Shown here: positions 42,798 through 51,593 of the stretch, piece by piece
How the letters are laid out: every line of letters begins with the position of its first letter
How positions within the stretch are numbered: position 1 is the first letter of the stretch
Assembly: GCF_022179645.1 (NCBI RefSeq)
Contig: NZ_BPRA01000004.1
Span: 60,055 to 124,054, forward strand
DNA: 64,000 nt
Source of the DNA: Methylobacterium thuringiense
GTDB lineage: Bacteria; Pseudomonadota; Alphaproteobacteria; Rhizobiales; Beijerinckiaceae
Direction: 5' to 3'
The notes under the pieces: model-generated
Databases searched by the model: none
Seen by the model: only the letters and a program-made list of their open reading frames with translations
What the model was told of the DNA's origin: nothing
Program-made: the position numbers and the translations under genes

Positions 42798-43864
42798 TGT
42801 CGGACGAATTCGTGACGGTCTCGGTTGGCGGGACGAATTACTCGGCCTTCGAATCCATGTCCGTCACGGCCGCCTTCGACCAGGCGGCCCGATCGTTCGA
42901 CCTCACCATCGCGGCCGAGTTTGGAAAAGCCGGCACCGCTGCGGTCTTCAAGGCTGGCGCGGCCCTTGAGATCCGAACCAACGGCGATTTGCTGCTCAAG
43001 GGCTATGTCGACCACTTCAAGCCGTCGCTCGGACCCGACACGTACACGATCGGCGTGTCCGGCCGCTCGAAATCACAGGACGCCATCGACTCCAGCGCCA
43101 AACACAAGACCGGCCGGATCGAGAAGAAGGACCCGGTAAAGATCGCCAAGGAGGTCTCTCAGGGGATCAACGTCGATATCACCACCGACCAGCAGCTTGA
43201 GAAGGTCGAGGCCTATCAGGTGACCCCGGGTGAGACCGTATTTCGCTGCCTCGAGAAGATGGCGCGGGCGCAGGGCTGCACGGTCACTGGCACCGCCGAC
43301 GGCGGCATGAAGGTCACGAAGGCGGGGCAGAAGCGTCACGCCGGCGGGTTGTTTGAGGGCCGCAACATCAAGGTCGGCGATGCCGATCACGACTGGTCGA
43401 ACCGGCACAGCGAGTACACCGTGAAGGGCCAGCGCGCGGCTGGGCACGGGAAGAGCGCGCTGGAGCTTGAGGCCATCGCCAAGGACAGCGGCGTCAATCG
43501 CTTCCGCCCCATTATCGTGATTCAGCGCGACGACACCGACGACAAGAAGATCAAGAAGCGGGCGGAGACCCGGCGCGACAAGGCTGCCGGCAACGCGCTC
43601 ACCGCTTCGATCACCACGCAGGGGTTTCGCGACGAGGGCGGCATGCTTTGGGAGCCAGGCCATCTGGTCTGGGTCGAGAGCGCCTCGCTCAGCATCGCGC
43701 AGGACATGATCATCAAATCGGTGTCCTACAGCCAGAGCGGCGGCTCCGGGTCGTTGGCCCGGCTCGACCTCTGCGATCCGCGCGCCTTCGGCGGCAAGGG
43801 CGGCAAGGGCAACAAGTCGGGCTCGGATTGGAGCCAGGGTAGCGACGCAGCGAGCGACGGCTAA
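42797..43864 (+). CDS. Baseplate hub protein (Mu gpP/gp44-like)
   Basis: 355 residues, TGATG-coupled to gpN. VSVGGTNYSAFESMSVTAAF, LLKGYVDHFKPSLGPDTYTI, GRSKSQDAIDSSAKHKTGRI match gpP; KVEAYQVTPGETVFRCLEKM is the second domain. The C-terminal tail is Gly/Ser/Lys-rich (GGKGGKGNKSGSDWSQGSD). Confidence 0.9.
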   Translation: MSDEFVTVSVGGTNYSAFESMSVTAAFDQAARSFDLTIAAEFGKAGTAAVFKAGAALEIRTNGDLLLKGYVDHFKPSLGPDTYTIGVSGRSKSQDAIDSSAKHKTGRIEKKDPVKIAKEVSQGINVDITTDQQLEKVEAYQVTPGETVFRCLEKMARAQGCTVTGTADGGMKVTKAGQKRHAGGLFEGRNIKVGDADHDWSNRHSEYTVKGQRAAGHGKSALELEAIAKDSGVNRFRPIIVIQRDDTDDKKIKKRAETRRDKAAGNALTASITTQGFRDEGGMLWEPGHLVWVESASLSIAQDMIIKSVSYSQSGGSGSLARLDLCDPRAFGGKGGKGNKSGSDWSQGSDAASDG

Positions 43865-44358
43865 TGTCCTTTTTCGATCAGGACGACGCGGTCGCCACCA
43901 TGGTCCGGCGAGCTTCTGTCAAGAAGGTCGAGGACGACGGCACCCAGCAGATCGTCACCGCGACCGGCCTGAAGGGCGAAGAGTTCAAGATCTACCGCCA
44001 GCAGGGGCACGGCCTCTCCACCGTCCCTCCGGTCGGATCGGAGGGCTACGTCACGGCGCTCGGCGGTCGCTCGGACCGGATGCAGTTCCATCAGGGCGAG
44101 CACAAGGACCACCGGCCCCGTAAGATGAAGGGCGGGGACACCGTCCTCTACGATGCCCACGGCAACGCGATCTCGCTCGTCGAGAAGAACATCCGGCACG
44201 TCTCGAGCGGGACGATCACCTTCACCGCCCCCAAGATCATTCTGAACGGCGAGGTCCACCTCGGCGGGGAGGGCGGCGAGCTCGTCCACCGTAAGGGCGA
44301 CAAGGACAGCGACGGCGACACCGCCGAGGGCGCCGCGTCCAAGGTCTATGCGGTCTGA
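43864..44358 (+). CDS. Baseplate spike protein (Mu gp45-like)
   Basis: 164 residues. An OB-fold N-terminus (RASVKKVEDDGTQQIVTATG, GHGLSTVPPVGSEGYVTALG) leads to a beta-helical needle (GNAISLVEKNIRHVSSGTIT, PKIILNGEVHLGGEGGELVH). This trimer pierces the outer membrane. Overlaps the hub stop by TAATG. Confidence 0.9.
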   Translation: MSFFDQDDAVATMVRRASVKKVEDDGTQQIVTATGLKGEEFKIYRQQGHGLSTVPPVGSEGYVTALGGRSDRMQFHQGEHKDHRPRKMKGGDTVLYDAHGNAISLVEKNIRHVSSGTITFTAPKIILNGEVHLGGEGGELVHRKGDKDSDGDTAEGAASKVYAV

Positions 44359-44382
44359 CTGCCGAGCGGAGAATGACTGTGC

Positions 44383-44946
44383 ATGATCGACATTCGCATC
44401 CGCGAGGCTGAGGGCTGCTCCGGCAACCCCTACCTCGTTCCCGATACGGTTTGGCTGACCGACCCGAGTTTTACGACCGGGACCGAGCAGGGCGGCGACT
44501 GGGCGCTCGCGGGTCCGGATGAAACGGACAATCGAGGCGGCCTCCAAGCGAAGGCTGGGATCGTCTCGGCCGTCATCTTGGCGCTCTTCACCGATCGGCG
44601 CTGCCCGGAAGACCACCCGCTCCGCTATCTCGCCGACAGCGACCCGAGAGGCTGGTGGGGCGATGCAATTGATGTCGATGCATCCGCTGCGGAGGCCGAC
44701 CTCGGCTCGCTGCTCTGGCTCTTTGAGCGCGCGCCGGCGACCGAAGACATCCGCCGATGGGTCGAGACCATCGCCTTTGACGCACTCTCTCCGCTGACAC
44801 AGCAGCAGGCGGTCGCGAAGGTCGTGACCGCGGCTACGCTGAACGAAGCCCAGGGCCGGATCGAGCTTCTGGTCGACCTCTACGGCAAGGACGGGGCGAC
44901 CATGTATTCGCAGCGCTTCGCTAATCTCTGGGGCCAGCTGGCGTGA
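44383..44946 (+). CDS. Mu gp46-like baseplate protein
   Basis: 187 residues. DNRGGLQAKAGIVSAVILAL, DRRCPEDHPLRYLADSDPRG with WWGDAIDVD are hallmarks of the gp46 family, gp25-like wedge proteins. GTGA overlap with the next gene. Confidence 0.88.
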   Translation: MIDIRIREAEGCSGNPYLVPDTVWLTDPSFTTGTEQGGDWALAGPDETDNRGGLQAKAGIVSAVILALFTDRRCPEDHPLRYLADSDPRGWWGDAIDVDASAAEADLGSLLWLFERAPATEDIRRWVETIAFDALSPLTQQQAVAKVVTAATLNEAQGRIELLVDLYGKDGATMYSQRFANLWGQLA

Positions 44947-46052
44947 CGTTCACGATCCCGTCGCTCCTCGACACGGTTCGCCGGACCCGACTTGGCTTCC
45001 GCTCTGAGCTCAAGGGGTCGGATGCCTCAATCTGGCCGAACAATCTCTACGTCACCGCGAAGGTCGTCGGCGGCGCGGTCTCGAGCCTGTTCAAGAGGCT
45101 CGACATCGTCAGGGCCGACATCCACGCACACACGGCCGGGCTGGATGGCGTCCTTCAGCATGCGATTGAGTTCGGGTTGGCGCAGAAGCCAGCGGCGCCA
45201 GCTGCGGGAACGATCACCATCGTGACCTCTGGACCCTCGACCATCGCCAAGGGGGCGACGTTTGTCCGCTCGGACGGTGCACTGTTTCTGGCCGCCATTG
45301 CCTACACGACAATCGGCACCGAAACCTTCAGCATCCCGGTGAGCGCTGCGGTGGCCGGCCTTGCTGGCAACACCGCCGCAGACGCCGATCTAGACCCGGG
45401 CGACAACACCTCCGGCGCGATCGAGAGCGCTGTCGTCGTGTCTCCAGGCCTGACTGGCGGCGCGGATCCAGAAGACATCGACACGTCGCTGCGGGCGCGC
45501 GTCCTGTTCCGCAAGCGAAACCCGATCCACGGCGGCGCGCCTGCCGATTACGTCACGTGGGCCTCCGAGGTTCCAGGCGTCACCCGGGTCTTCGTCGCGC
45601 GCCGACCGGCCGGCCGGGGCACGGTCGCGGTCTACCCAATGATGGACGATGACCGGCCGAATGGAATCCCGCTCGATGCCGACATCGCCCGTATCGCCGA
45701 TCATGTCGCGCTCTACGCGCCCTCGGACGCTGAGGTCTTCGTGCTCGCGGCTACGCCTTTTCCGATCAATGTCGCCGCGCAGGACATCTTGCCGGCGACA
45801 GGGGCGGTGAAGGCGGCGGCGCAGCAAGAAATTGCCGACATGATCGCGCGCCGCGGTCGCGTGTCGGGGACAGACGAGGGACACCCGTCGCTGCCTTTCC
45901 TGACGACGCCCCTGACCATGTCGGCATCGTGGTTTGATCAGGCGATTTCGGAGGCGGAGGGCGAGGAGCGTCACATCATGCTCGCGCCGCTGTCCGATGT
46001 CGTCGTGCCGAACGGCTGCATCCCCGTGCTCGGCACCGTGACCTTCGCCTGA
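44943..46052 (+). CDS. Baseplate J/gp47 protein
   Basis: 369 residues, GTG start. TFTIPSLLDTVRRTRLGFRS, YVTAKVVGGAVSSLFKRLDI, the central VVVSPGLTGGADPEDIDTSL and VTRVFVARRPAGRGTVAVYP match baseplate J (wedge) proteins. Confidence 0.92.
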   Translation: MTFTIPSLLDTVRRTRLGFRSELKGSDASIWPNNLYVTAKVVGGAVSSLFKRLDIVRADIHAHTAGLDGVLQHAIEFGLAQKPAAPAAGTITIVTSGPSTIAKGATFVRSDGALFLAAIAYTTIGTETFSIPVSAAVAGLAGNTAADADLDPGDNTSGAIESAVVVSPGLTGGADPEDIDTSLRARVLFRKRNPIHGGAPADYVTWASEVPGVTRVFVARRPAGRGTVAVYPMMDDDRPNGIPLDADIARIADHVALYAPSDAEVFVLAATPFPINVAAQDILPATGAVKAAAQQEIADMIARRGRVSGTDEGHPSLPFLTTPLTMSASWFDQAISEAEGEERHIMLAPLSDVVVPNGCIPVLGTVTFA

Positions 46053-46059
46053 GGCGACG

Positions 46060-46779
46060 ATGAGCGATTGCCTCTCGACGCTCGACCCGGAGTACTGTCC
46101 AGACCTCGACGACTGCCATGCCGAGCTCCGGGCCTTGCTGCCACGGGGCAAGGCTTGGGAGGCGGCTTACAACCCGGCCGCCATCCTTTGGGGCTTCTGG
46201 CGCGCTGTCGCGCATCCCATCCAGTTCGCGCACCAACGGATCTGTGACATCAGGCGGCAGTTCTGGTGCCAGAGCGTCGATGAACTCTACGACGAGTGGC
46301 TGGTCGAATATGGACTGCCGGACGCTTGCGATCCTTTCCCGGATCTCTGCGCCAAGGTTGCGGCGCTGGGCGGCACGCAGTGCGAATATTATGAGGCCGT
46401 CGCGGCCCGAGCCGGGTGGCGCATCGAGTGTTCGAACGAGATCACCGATTGCGGTGGCCTGATGGATCTCATGCGGATGGACTGCGCCGTCACCGGTGGC
46501 GAGGTCTATCACAGCCGACTGACGTTCCGGGTCTACCTCAACGATAGTCCGGCCTATGTCGCCTCGGCGAACGGCCCGCTGGTCATGGACTGCAACGTGC
46601 TCAACGCCGTGTTCGGCTGCGATCCCGACATCGGCCCGCTGCAATGCCTTCTCGAGCGCATCGTCCCGGCCCACGTCGAGCTGATCTACGCCCTGACGTA
46701 CCCGCAGGAAGTCCTGGGTACTGAGGCGATGATCCCCGTGACGACTGAGGACGGCACCCTCATCCCGGTCAATCGGTAG
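46060..46779 (+). CDS. Mu gp48-like (DUF2313) baseplate/tail protein
   Basis: 239 residues. ECHAELRALLPRGKAWEAAY-like start and VDELYDEWLVEYGLPDACDP match the DUF2313/YmfQ family, which joins fibres to the baseplate. The rest is unusually Cys-rich (about 14 Cys), suggesting disulfides or metal binding in the mature virion. Confidence 0.85.
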   Translation: MSDCLSTLDPEYCPDLDDCHAELRALLPRGKAWEAAYNPAAILWGFWRAVAHPIQFAHQRICDIRRQFWCQSVDELYDEWLVEYGLPDACDPFPDLCAKVAALGGTQCEYYEAVAARAGWRIECSNEITDCGGLMDLMRMDCAVTGGEVYHSRLTFRVYLNDSPAYVASANGPLVMDCNVLNAVFGCDPDIGPLQCLLERIVPAHVELIYALTYPQEVLGTEAMIPVTTEDGTLIPVNR

Positions 46780-46811
46780 CCGCGATCCGCGCGCCGACTG
46801 GAGTTTCGTAA

Positions 46812-48077
46812 ATGGCGAATATCGACCTTCTGGGTCCGGCCTCCGCGCCGGGCGCCGTTACTGCGCGCCCGTCCGAAACGCGTGTGTTCGGCCAGAACGA
46901 GACGTGGTTCGCGCCATGCACGAGCCAGTCCAGCCGGGATGGCACCCAGCTTCAGGCCGTCTTTCAAAATGGGCTTCTGGCCCAAGTTCGCTACGCGCTC
47001 AAAGCGTCGGGCATCACGCTCGACAATGCCGACGACGCCATGCTGTGGAAGGCGATCCTGGCAGCGGTTGCGGCCGGCGCCCCGCCCCCTACCGCGCTCT
47101 GGCACACCGGCGACGACACGTCGAATGCGGCCGGTACCATCGTCGCCAGCGTCATCCCGACGATCACGGCGCATGGCCGCTACTGGTACGGCATCAAGGT
47201 CGCGCAGACCTGCCCGGGCCCGACCCAGGCCGTAATCAACGGGCTGCCTTCTCGCACGGTCGTGCGCGGCGACGGCGCGGCGCTCAAGCAGGGCGACTAT
47301 CTCGCCGGGCAGGAACTCATCCTGTCCGACGACGGCACACGGCTTCAGGTGGTCGGCCTCGTGTTGTCCCAGGTCGGGGCCGGCAGCGCGACATACATCA
47401 ACAGCCTCTTTATCCCCGGCGGCCGGCCGAAGCAGTATCTCACGCCGGGCTCCTATTCGCTGTCGATCCCGGCCAGCCGAACCTTCCTCGTTCGGGAATG
47501 CCGCGGCTCCGGCGGCGGTGGCGGCGGCGCCAGCACCAACATGGCGGCGGCCTCCGGCGGCGGCGGCGGCGGGAATGCACAGAAGGTCGCCACGACCACG
47601 GCCGATACCGTCCTGACGATCGTCGTCGGAGCCGGCGGTGCCGGCGGCGCGGGTGGCGGCTCGCCACAGAACGGCCTAGCTGGTGGAACGACGTCGGTGA
47701 CGGTCGCGAGCGGTTCCGTGGTCGATGCCAACGGCACGACCTTCGGTGCGGGCCAGACGCTCTGCGCCGCCACCGGCGGCACCGGCGGGATTGCTTCCAC
47801 ATCAGGGTCGGGCGGAATCAACGGCGGTCTCGGCGGCGTCGCCTCCGGTGGCGACATCAACGATAGCGGTGACGGCGGCGGCCTTGGCTACCCGATCACC
47901 AGCACCGCCTACCTTGGCGGCCTTGGCGGTGCCTCGCCCGGCTCGGGTGGCACGCCGACGGTGAACTACAGCGCGGCCGGCAACAGCTCCACGGCCCCCG
48001 GCATCGGCGGCAACGGCTCGTCCGGCAATGCGGCTGGCGGCTTCGGCTCGCCGGGCCGCGTCACTCTTACGGTCTGA
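46812..48077 (+). CDS. Tail fibre protein with glycine-rich C-terminus
   Basis: 421 residues. The N-terminal ~100 residues (RVFGQNETWFAPCTSQSSRD, then GLLAQVRYALKASGITLDNA) attach to the baseplate; a central beta domain follows; residues ~240-421 are Gly/Ser/Thr-rich (ECRGSGGGGGGASTNMAAAS). Such sandwiches of polyglycine helices form receptor-binding tips in some phages (e.g. S16). Confidence 0.8.
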   Translation: MANIDLLGPASAPGAVTARPSETRVFGQNETWFAPCTSQSSRDGTQLQAVFQNGLLAQVRYALKASGITLDNADDAMLWKAILAAVAAGAPPPTALWHTGDDTSNAAGTIVASVIPTITAHGRYWYGIKVAQTCPGPTQAVINGLPSRTVVRGDGAALKQGDYLAGQELILSDDGTRLQVVGLVLSQVGAGSATYINSLFIPGGRPKQYLTPGSYSLSIPASRTFLVRECRGSGGGGGGASTNMAAASGGGGGGNAQKVATTTADTVLTIVVGAGGAGGAGGGSPQNGLAGGTTSVTVASGSVVDANGTTFGAGQTLCAATGGTGGIASTSGSGGINGGLGGVASGGDINDSGDGGGLGYPITSTAYLGGLGGASPGSGGTPTVNYSAAGNSSTAPGIGGNGSSGNAAGGFGSPGRVTLTV

Positions 48078-48086
48078 GGATTGAGC

Positions 48087-48488
48087 ATGGCACTGTTCGC
48101 GCTGGTCGGCGACGGGGTGGTTCGGGCCCTGTCCGAGGCAGAAGGGGCTTGGCCGCGCGATCTTTTCGACGTTCGAGATGTGTCGGATGTCGAGGGGATT
48201 GCGCCGGGCTGGCTCGCGAAGGGCGAGGCCGGGTATGAGGCCCCGCCCGCGCCTGAAGGGCCGCCCGTGGCTCTCATCACCTACAAAGCAGACATCTATC
48301 GCCGGTGTACGGATGCCGAAGCCGAAGAGATCGAAATGGCCCTTGCGGCAGCGCCCGTGAGGCAGCGCCGCTTGTTCGAGGAGGCTCAGCACCTCGATCA
48401 CGCCGATGAGGCCTTCTCAACGATGCACGAGGCCATGGTCGAGATCTTCGGCGCCAAGCGCGCCGATGAGCTTCTGGCGCCGGCCTGA
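48087..48488 (+). CDS. Small tail fibre-associated protein
   Basis: 133 residues, MALFALVGDGVVRALSEAEG then a helical C-terminal half (EEIEMALAAAPVRQRRLFEE, AQHLDHADEAFSTMHEAMVE). Resembles the small protein or chaperone that follows fibre genes in Mu-like phages. A GAGG site precedes the ATG. Confidence 0.55.
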   Translation: MALFALVGDGVVRALSEAEGAWPRDLFDVRDVSDVEGIAPGWLAKGEAGYEAPPAPEGPPVALITYKADIYRRCTDAEAEEIEMALAAAPVRQRRLFEEAQHLDHADEAFSTMHEAMVEIFGAKRADELLAPA

Positions 48489-48492
48489 TTCC

Positions 48493-48996
48493 ATGATGGA
48501 TCTCGGCACAAGGCCCTGCCTGCTCAATCCGATCGCCGATGCCCTCGTCGATACGGCGGTCTGGCGGCTCGACCTTGTCTTAGGCGACGCCGAGACCGGC
48601 GCGCCTTTCGACCTTACCGGATCCGATCTACTGATTACATTTCGACCGCTCTGGTCAGACGCTGTCATCACGACGCTGTCGACGATCAATGGCGACGGAC
48701 ACGAGGCGCTTGTCGTCACGGACGCCGCAGCCGGTAAGGTATCCTTGGTCTCGAGACCGTCAGCCCGCACTTATCGCGTGCCGTGCACTCGATCCGGGTT
48801 CGTGCCGGCAGTCGTCGCAACGCAAGGCGATATCCTGCGGCGGACGGCGGGCTCAGACCCGGAATACCTGGGCTTCATCAGCTTTGTTCTGCGTGCGGGA
48901 ACGACGGCTTGGGATGCCGGCATCACGCCCGTCTTCATCACTTCGTTTGCCCAACCGCGTCTCGCACTTGCTCGCCGAGCCCTCGGCCTCACCTAA
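48493..48996 (+). CDS. Hypothetical virion-region protein
   Basis: 167 residues. MMDLGTRPCLLNPIADALVD, AVWRLDLVLGDAETGAPFDL, LLITFRPLWSD: a beta-sandwich-like pattern similar to small baseplate or fibre accessory proteins. Ends in a basic segment. Confidence 0.55.
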   Translation: MMDLGTRPCLLNPIADALVDTAVWRLDLVLGDAETGAPFDLTGSDLLITFRPLWSDAVITTLSTINGDGHEALVVTDAAAGKVSLVSRPSARTYRVPCTRSGFVPAVVATQGDILRRTAGSDPEYLGFISFVLRAGTTAWDAGITPVFITSFAQPRLALARRALGLT

Positions 48997-49010
48997 ACAC
49001 AGGGCTTCCG

Positions 49011-49412
49011 ATGACAATTCGCACGTACAATGTGCTCGCCCCCGATGGGCAGAGCACGAAGACGGTTGCCCAGGGCGCTGCGCTTGCGGGCGCCGACGTC
49101 ACTCCGGCGATGCAGATCCTGGACGATGCCGGCAACGTCATCGTGGCGGCCACAGAGGATGGGCAGGCGGCGATCCTCGCCATCCTCGGCGTGCAGGCCC
49201 CCGCGCAGCACGTCTTCCCGATCTCGGCGTCAACCAACGACCTCGCAAGGCCGACCCGCGCCATCCGCTGCAACACGGCCGGCACCCTGACGGTCAACAC
49301 CGTCGGCGGCGAGACTGGCGTCATCCTCAACTTCGCGGCCGGCGAGACCCGGCCTGTTCGGGTGACCCGCGTCACAGCCATGACCGCCACCGGCGTCGAA
49401 GGCATGGCCTGA
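49011..49412 (+). CDS. Hypothetical virion-region protein
   Basis: 133 residues; MTIRTYNVLAPDGQSTKTVA with a central beta-rich part (AIRCNTAGTLTVNTVGGETG, VILNFAAGETRPVRVTRVTA), which resembles the spike-base domain of phage proteins. Same orientation and close spacing as its neighbours. Confidence 0.55.
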   Translation: MTIRTYNVLAPDGQSTKTVAQGAALAGADVTPAMQILDDAGNVIVAATEDGQAAILAILGVQAPAQHVFPISASTNDLARPTRAIRCNTAGTLTVNTVGGETGVILNFAAGETRPVRVTRVTAMTATGVEGMA

Positions 49413-49458
49413 ACGAACTGAAGCCCCAGCCGATCCGACCCACTAGGAGCTGCACGCC

Positions 49459-49857
49459 ATGGCCAACGCCGTCTATCCGAAATTCAAGGAAGCCCTCATC
49501 CAGGGCTCAACCAATTCGTCGCTTGGCGGCACGGTGAAGGTCGCTCTGGTCGATACCGGCACCTACACCTACAGCGCCGCGCATCAGTTCCTGACCGATC
49601 TGACGGGCGTCGTCGGCACGGCACAGACCCTCGCCAACAAGACCTATGTCGGCGGCCTGCTCGATGCGGACGACGTCACATTTTCGGCGGTCACGGGGGC
49701 GTCCGTTGAGGCCTTGGTCCTCTACATCGATACCGGTACGGCCGGGACGTCACGGCTCGTCGCGTTCGAGGATGCCGGCGTTACGGGCCTGCCGGTCACG
49801 CCGAACGGGGGCGACATTCCGGTGGTTTGGAACGCCTCCGGCATCATTCAGTTCTGA
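49459..49857 (+). CDS. Phage virion-type protein
   Basis: 132 residues with a good AGGAG site. ANAVYPKFKEALIQGSTNSS, LGGTVKVALVDTGTYTYSAA, then YVGGLLDADDVTFSAVTGAS and LVLYIDTGTAGTSRLVAFED. This pattern is common in small proteins next to fibre genes of temperate phages; it is probably a virion surface or baseplate component. Confidence 0.65.
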   Translation: MANAVYPKFKEALIQGSTNSSLGGTVKVALVDTGTYTYSAAHQFLTDLTGVVGTAQTLANKTYVGGLLDADDVTFSAVTGASVEALVLYIDTGTAGTSRLVAFEDAGVTGLPVTPNGGDIPVVWNASGIIQF

Positions 49858-49866
49858 TCCCAGCCG

Positions 49867-51576
49867 ATGCTGAGCCTCGGGATCTCGCTACGCCTCGGTG
49901 CGGCGAGCCGAACGCCCGCAGCGATCGCGGCGCTCGGCCCGTCGCTGCTCTCCGACGCAGACGTCTTTTTCGCGCCCAGCGTCACGCGCCAGCAGCCCGG
50001 AGGCTTGGCCGCGCCGCTGCTGGTCGATCCCGACACGTTCTTTGCACCAACGGTCCGACGTGGGGCCGTTACCCTGCGTCCCGGCGCTGTCGCCACCACG
50101 ACAGCCCTCTACGGGCCGACCGTCATCTCGGGTGGTGTTGGCCTCTACCCGCCAAGGGTCACGAGCGCTCAGGCATTCAAGGCGCCCGCCATTGGGCGCG
50201 GTGCCGTGACGCTCTCCCCAGGCAGGGCGAACAACGCCGGCTCTTTCCTCGCCCCAGCGGTCGGACGAGGGCCGGTGACGCTGCGGCCGGCGCTGTTCTC
50301 GGATCCAGACGCCTTCCCCGCGCCAACAGTAGGCCGTGGCGCCGTCACGCTGCGCCCTGGCTTGGTCTCTCCCGCGAACGCATTCCCGGCCCCGACCGTG
50401 ACGCGCGGCGCGGTGACATTGCGCCCGTCGGCCTATTCCGACGCCGACACCTTCTTCTCGCCGACCATCACCGCTTCGGCTACGCCCGCCTACATCAAGA
50501 TCCCGTCGGGCTCCCTCAACCGCTACCGCACGGCGCGCACCGCGACCAAGGCCGGGACGGCAGACACGCTGTTCACGGCCATCGGCGACAGCACCACGCG
50601 CGGGTTCGTGGCCAGCGTTACGGATGGAACGGCCTATCCCTCGGCGTGGTCGCACAAACTTCCGAGTTACGTTGCGGCGCTCGACAACGGCCTCAACATC
50701 ACGGCCGAGGCGATCTTCGGGCATGGCGGCCTGACGACTACGGCCGCTGGCACCAACCAAATCGGGGCCTACGAGGGGCGGATCACTGGTGCCTACAGGA
50801 CGGGACTCGCCACAGTCGGTGGCAATCATTTTCTCTTCAACAGCGGCGACACGCTCAACTTCACGCCGAACGTTCCATGGGACCGCGCCGTTATCACGTA
50901 CGTGCGCAACAGCGGCATCGGCACGCTGACCTATGCGGTTGATGGCGGATCGACGACGGCCCTAGTAGGCAACGGCACACCTGCTGCGGTGCTCACGGCC
51001 ACCGTATCTGCAGCAAGCGTCGGCACGCACACGCTCAATCTGGGATGCACGGCTTCCGGCTTCTACGTGACCGGCCTGGATTTCTACCAATCGACCCGCA
51101 AGCAGCTTCGGGTTCGCAATGGCGGCCTGTCGTCCTCGACGACCACAAGCGCTTCGTGGACCGGCAACTCGAACGTCTACGACGGCCGCCCGACGCTCCG
51201 CACGCTGGCCAATCATCTCGTGACGATCGGCCTCGGCATCAACGATATGACTGCCGGCACCGCGGTCGCGACCTTCAAGGCGAACCTGACGAACCTCGTC
51301 AACGACGTTCAAGGCGCGGGCGGCGACGTGATCCTGATGACGGCCAATCCGGTGCAGATCTCAAGCATCTCGCAGGCCACGCAGGACACCTACAACCAGG
51401 CGATCCGTGATCTTGCGACGCAGCTCAACCTCGCGTTGTTCGACACCTACGCCTACTTTGGCTCGAACGACCGCGGGCAGGCCGGAGATCGCGGGTACTT
51501 CTCCGACGACAAGCACCCGAGCAAGGCCGGCTATTTGTACTGGGCGCAAGGCTTCGCCCCGATGCTGACCCTCTGA
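49867..51576 (+). CDS. SGNH/GDSL esterase with repeat-containing N-terminus
   Basis: 569 residues. Residues ~15-205 contain about seven degenerate repeats of ~24 residues (core FxAPTVxRGAVTLRP). From ~210 an SGNH hydrolase: GDS in FTAIGDSTTRGFVASV, Asn in VTIGLGINDMTA, and Asp-His in YFSDDKHPSKAGYLYWA. Its likely job is deacylating surface glycans during adsorption; the repeats would mount it on the virion. Confidence 0.8.
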   Translation: MLSLGISLRLGAASRTPAAIAALGPSLLSDADVFFAPSVTRQQPGGLAAPLLVDPDTFFAPTVRRGAVTLRPGAVATTTALYGPTVISGGVGLYPPRVTSAQAFKAPAIGRGAVTLSPGRANNAGSFLAPAVGRGPVTLRPALFSDPDAFPAPTVGRGAVTLRPGLVSPANAFPAPTVTRGAVTLRPSAYSDADTFFSPTITASATPAYIKIPSGSLNRYRTARTATKAGTADTLFTAIGDSTTRGFVASVTDGTAYPSAWSHKLPSYVAALDNGLNITAEAIFGHGGLTTTAAGTNQIGAYEGRITGAYRTGLATVGGNHFLFNSGDTLNFTPNVPWDRAVITYVRNSGIGTLTYAVDGGSTTALVGNGTPAAVLTATVSAASVGTHTLNLGCTASGFYVTGLDFYQSTRKQLRVRNGGLSSSTTTSASWTGNSNVYDGRPTLRTLANHLVTIGLGINDMTAGTAVATFKANLTNLVNDVQGAGGDVILMTANPVQISSISQATQDTYNQAIRDLATQLNLALFDTYAYFGSNDRGQAGDRGYFSDDKHPSKAGYLYWAQGFAPMLTL

Positions 51577-51593
51577 TCCTTCGAGGTCGAACC

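Noticed and set aside
47440-47866. Several long alternative frames through the glycine-rich fibre region
   Set aside because: They arise from GGC/GGN repeats; only the rightward fibre frame has a ribosome site and a sensible N-terminus.
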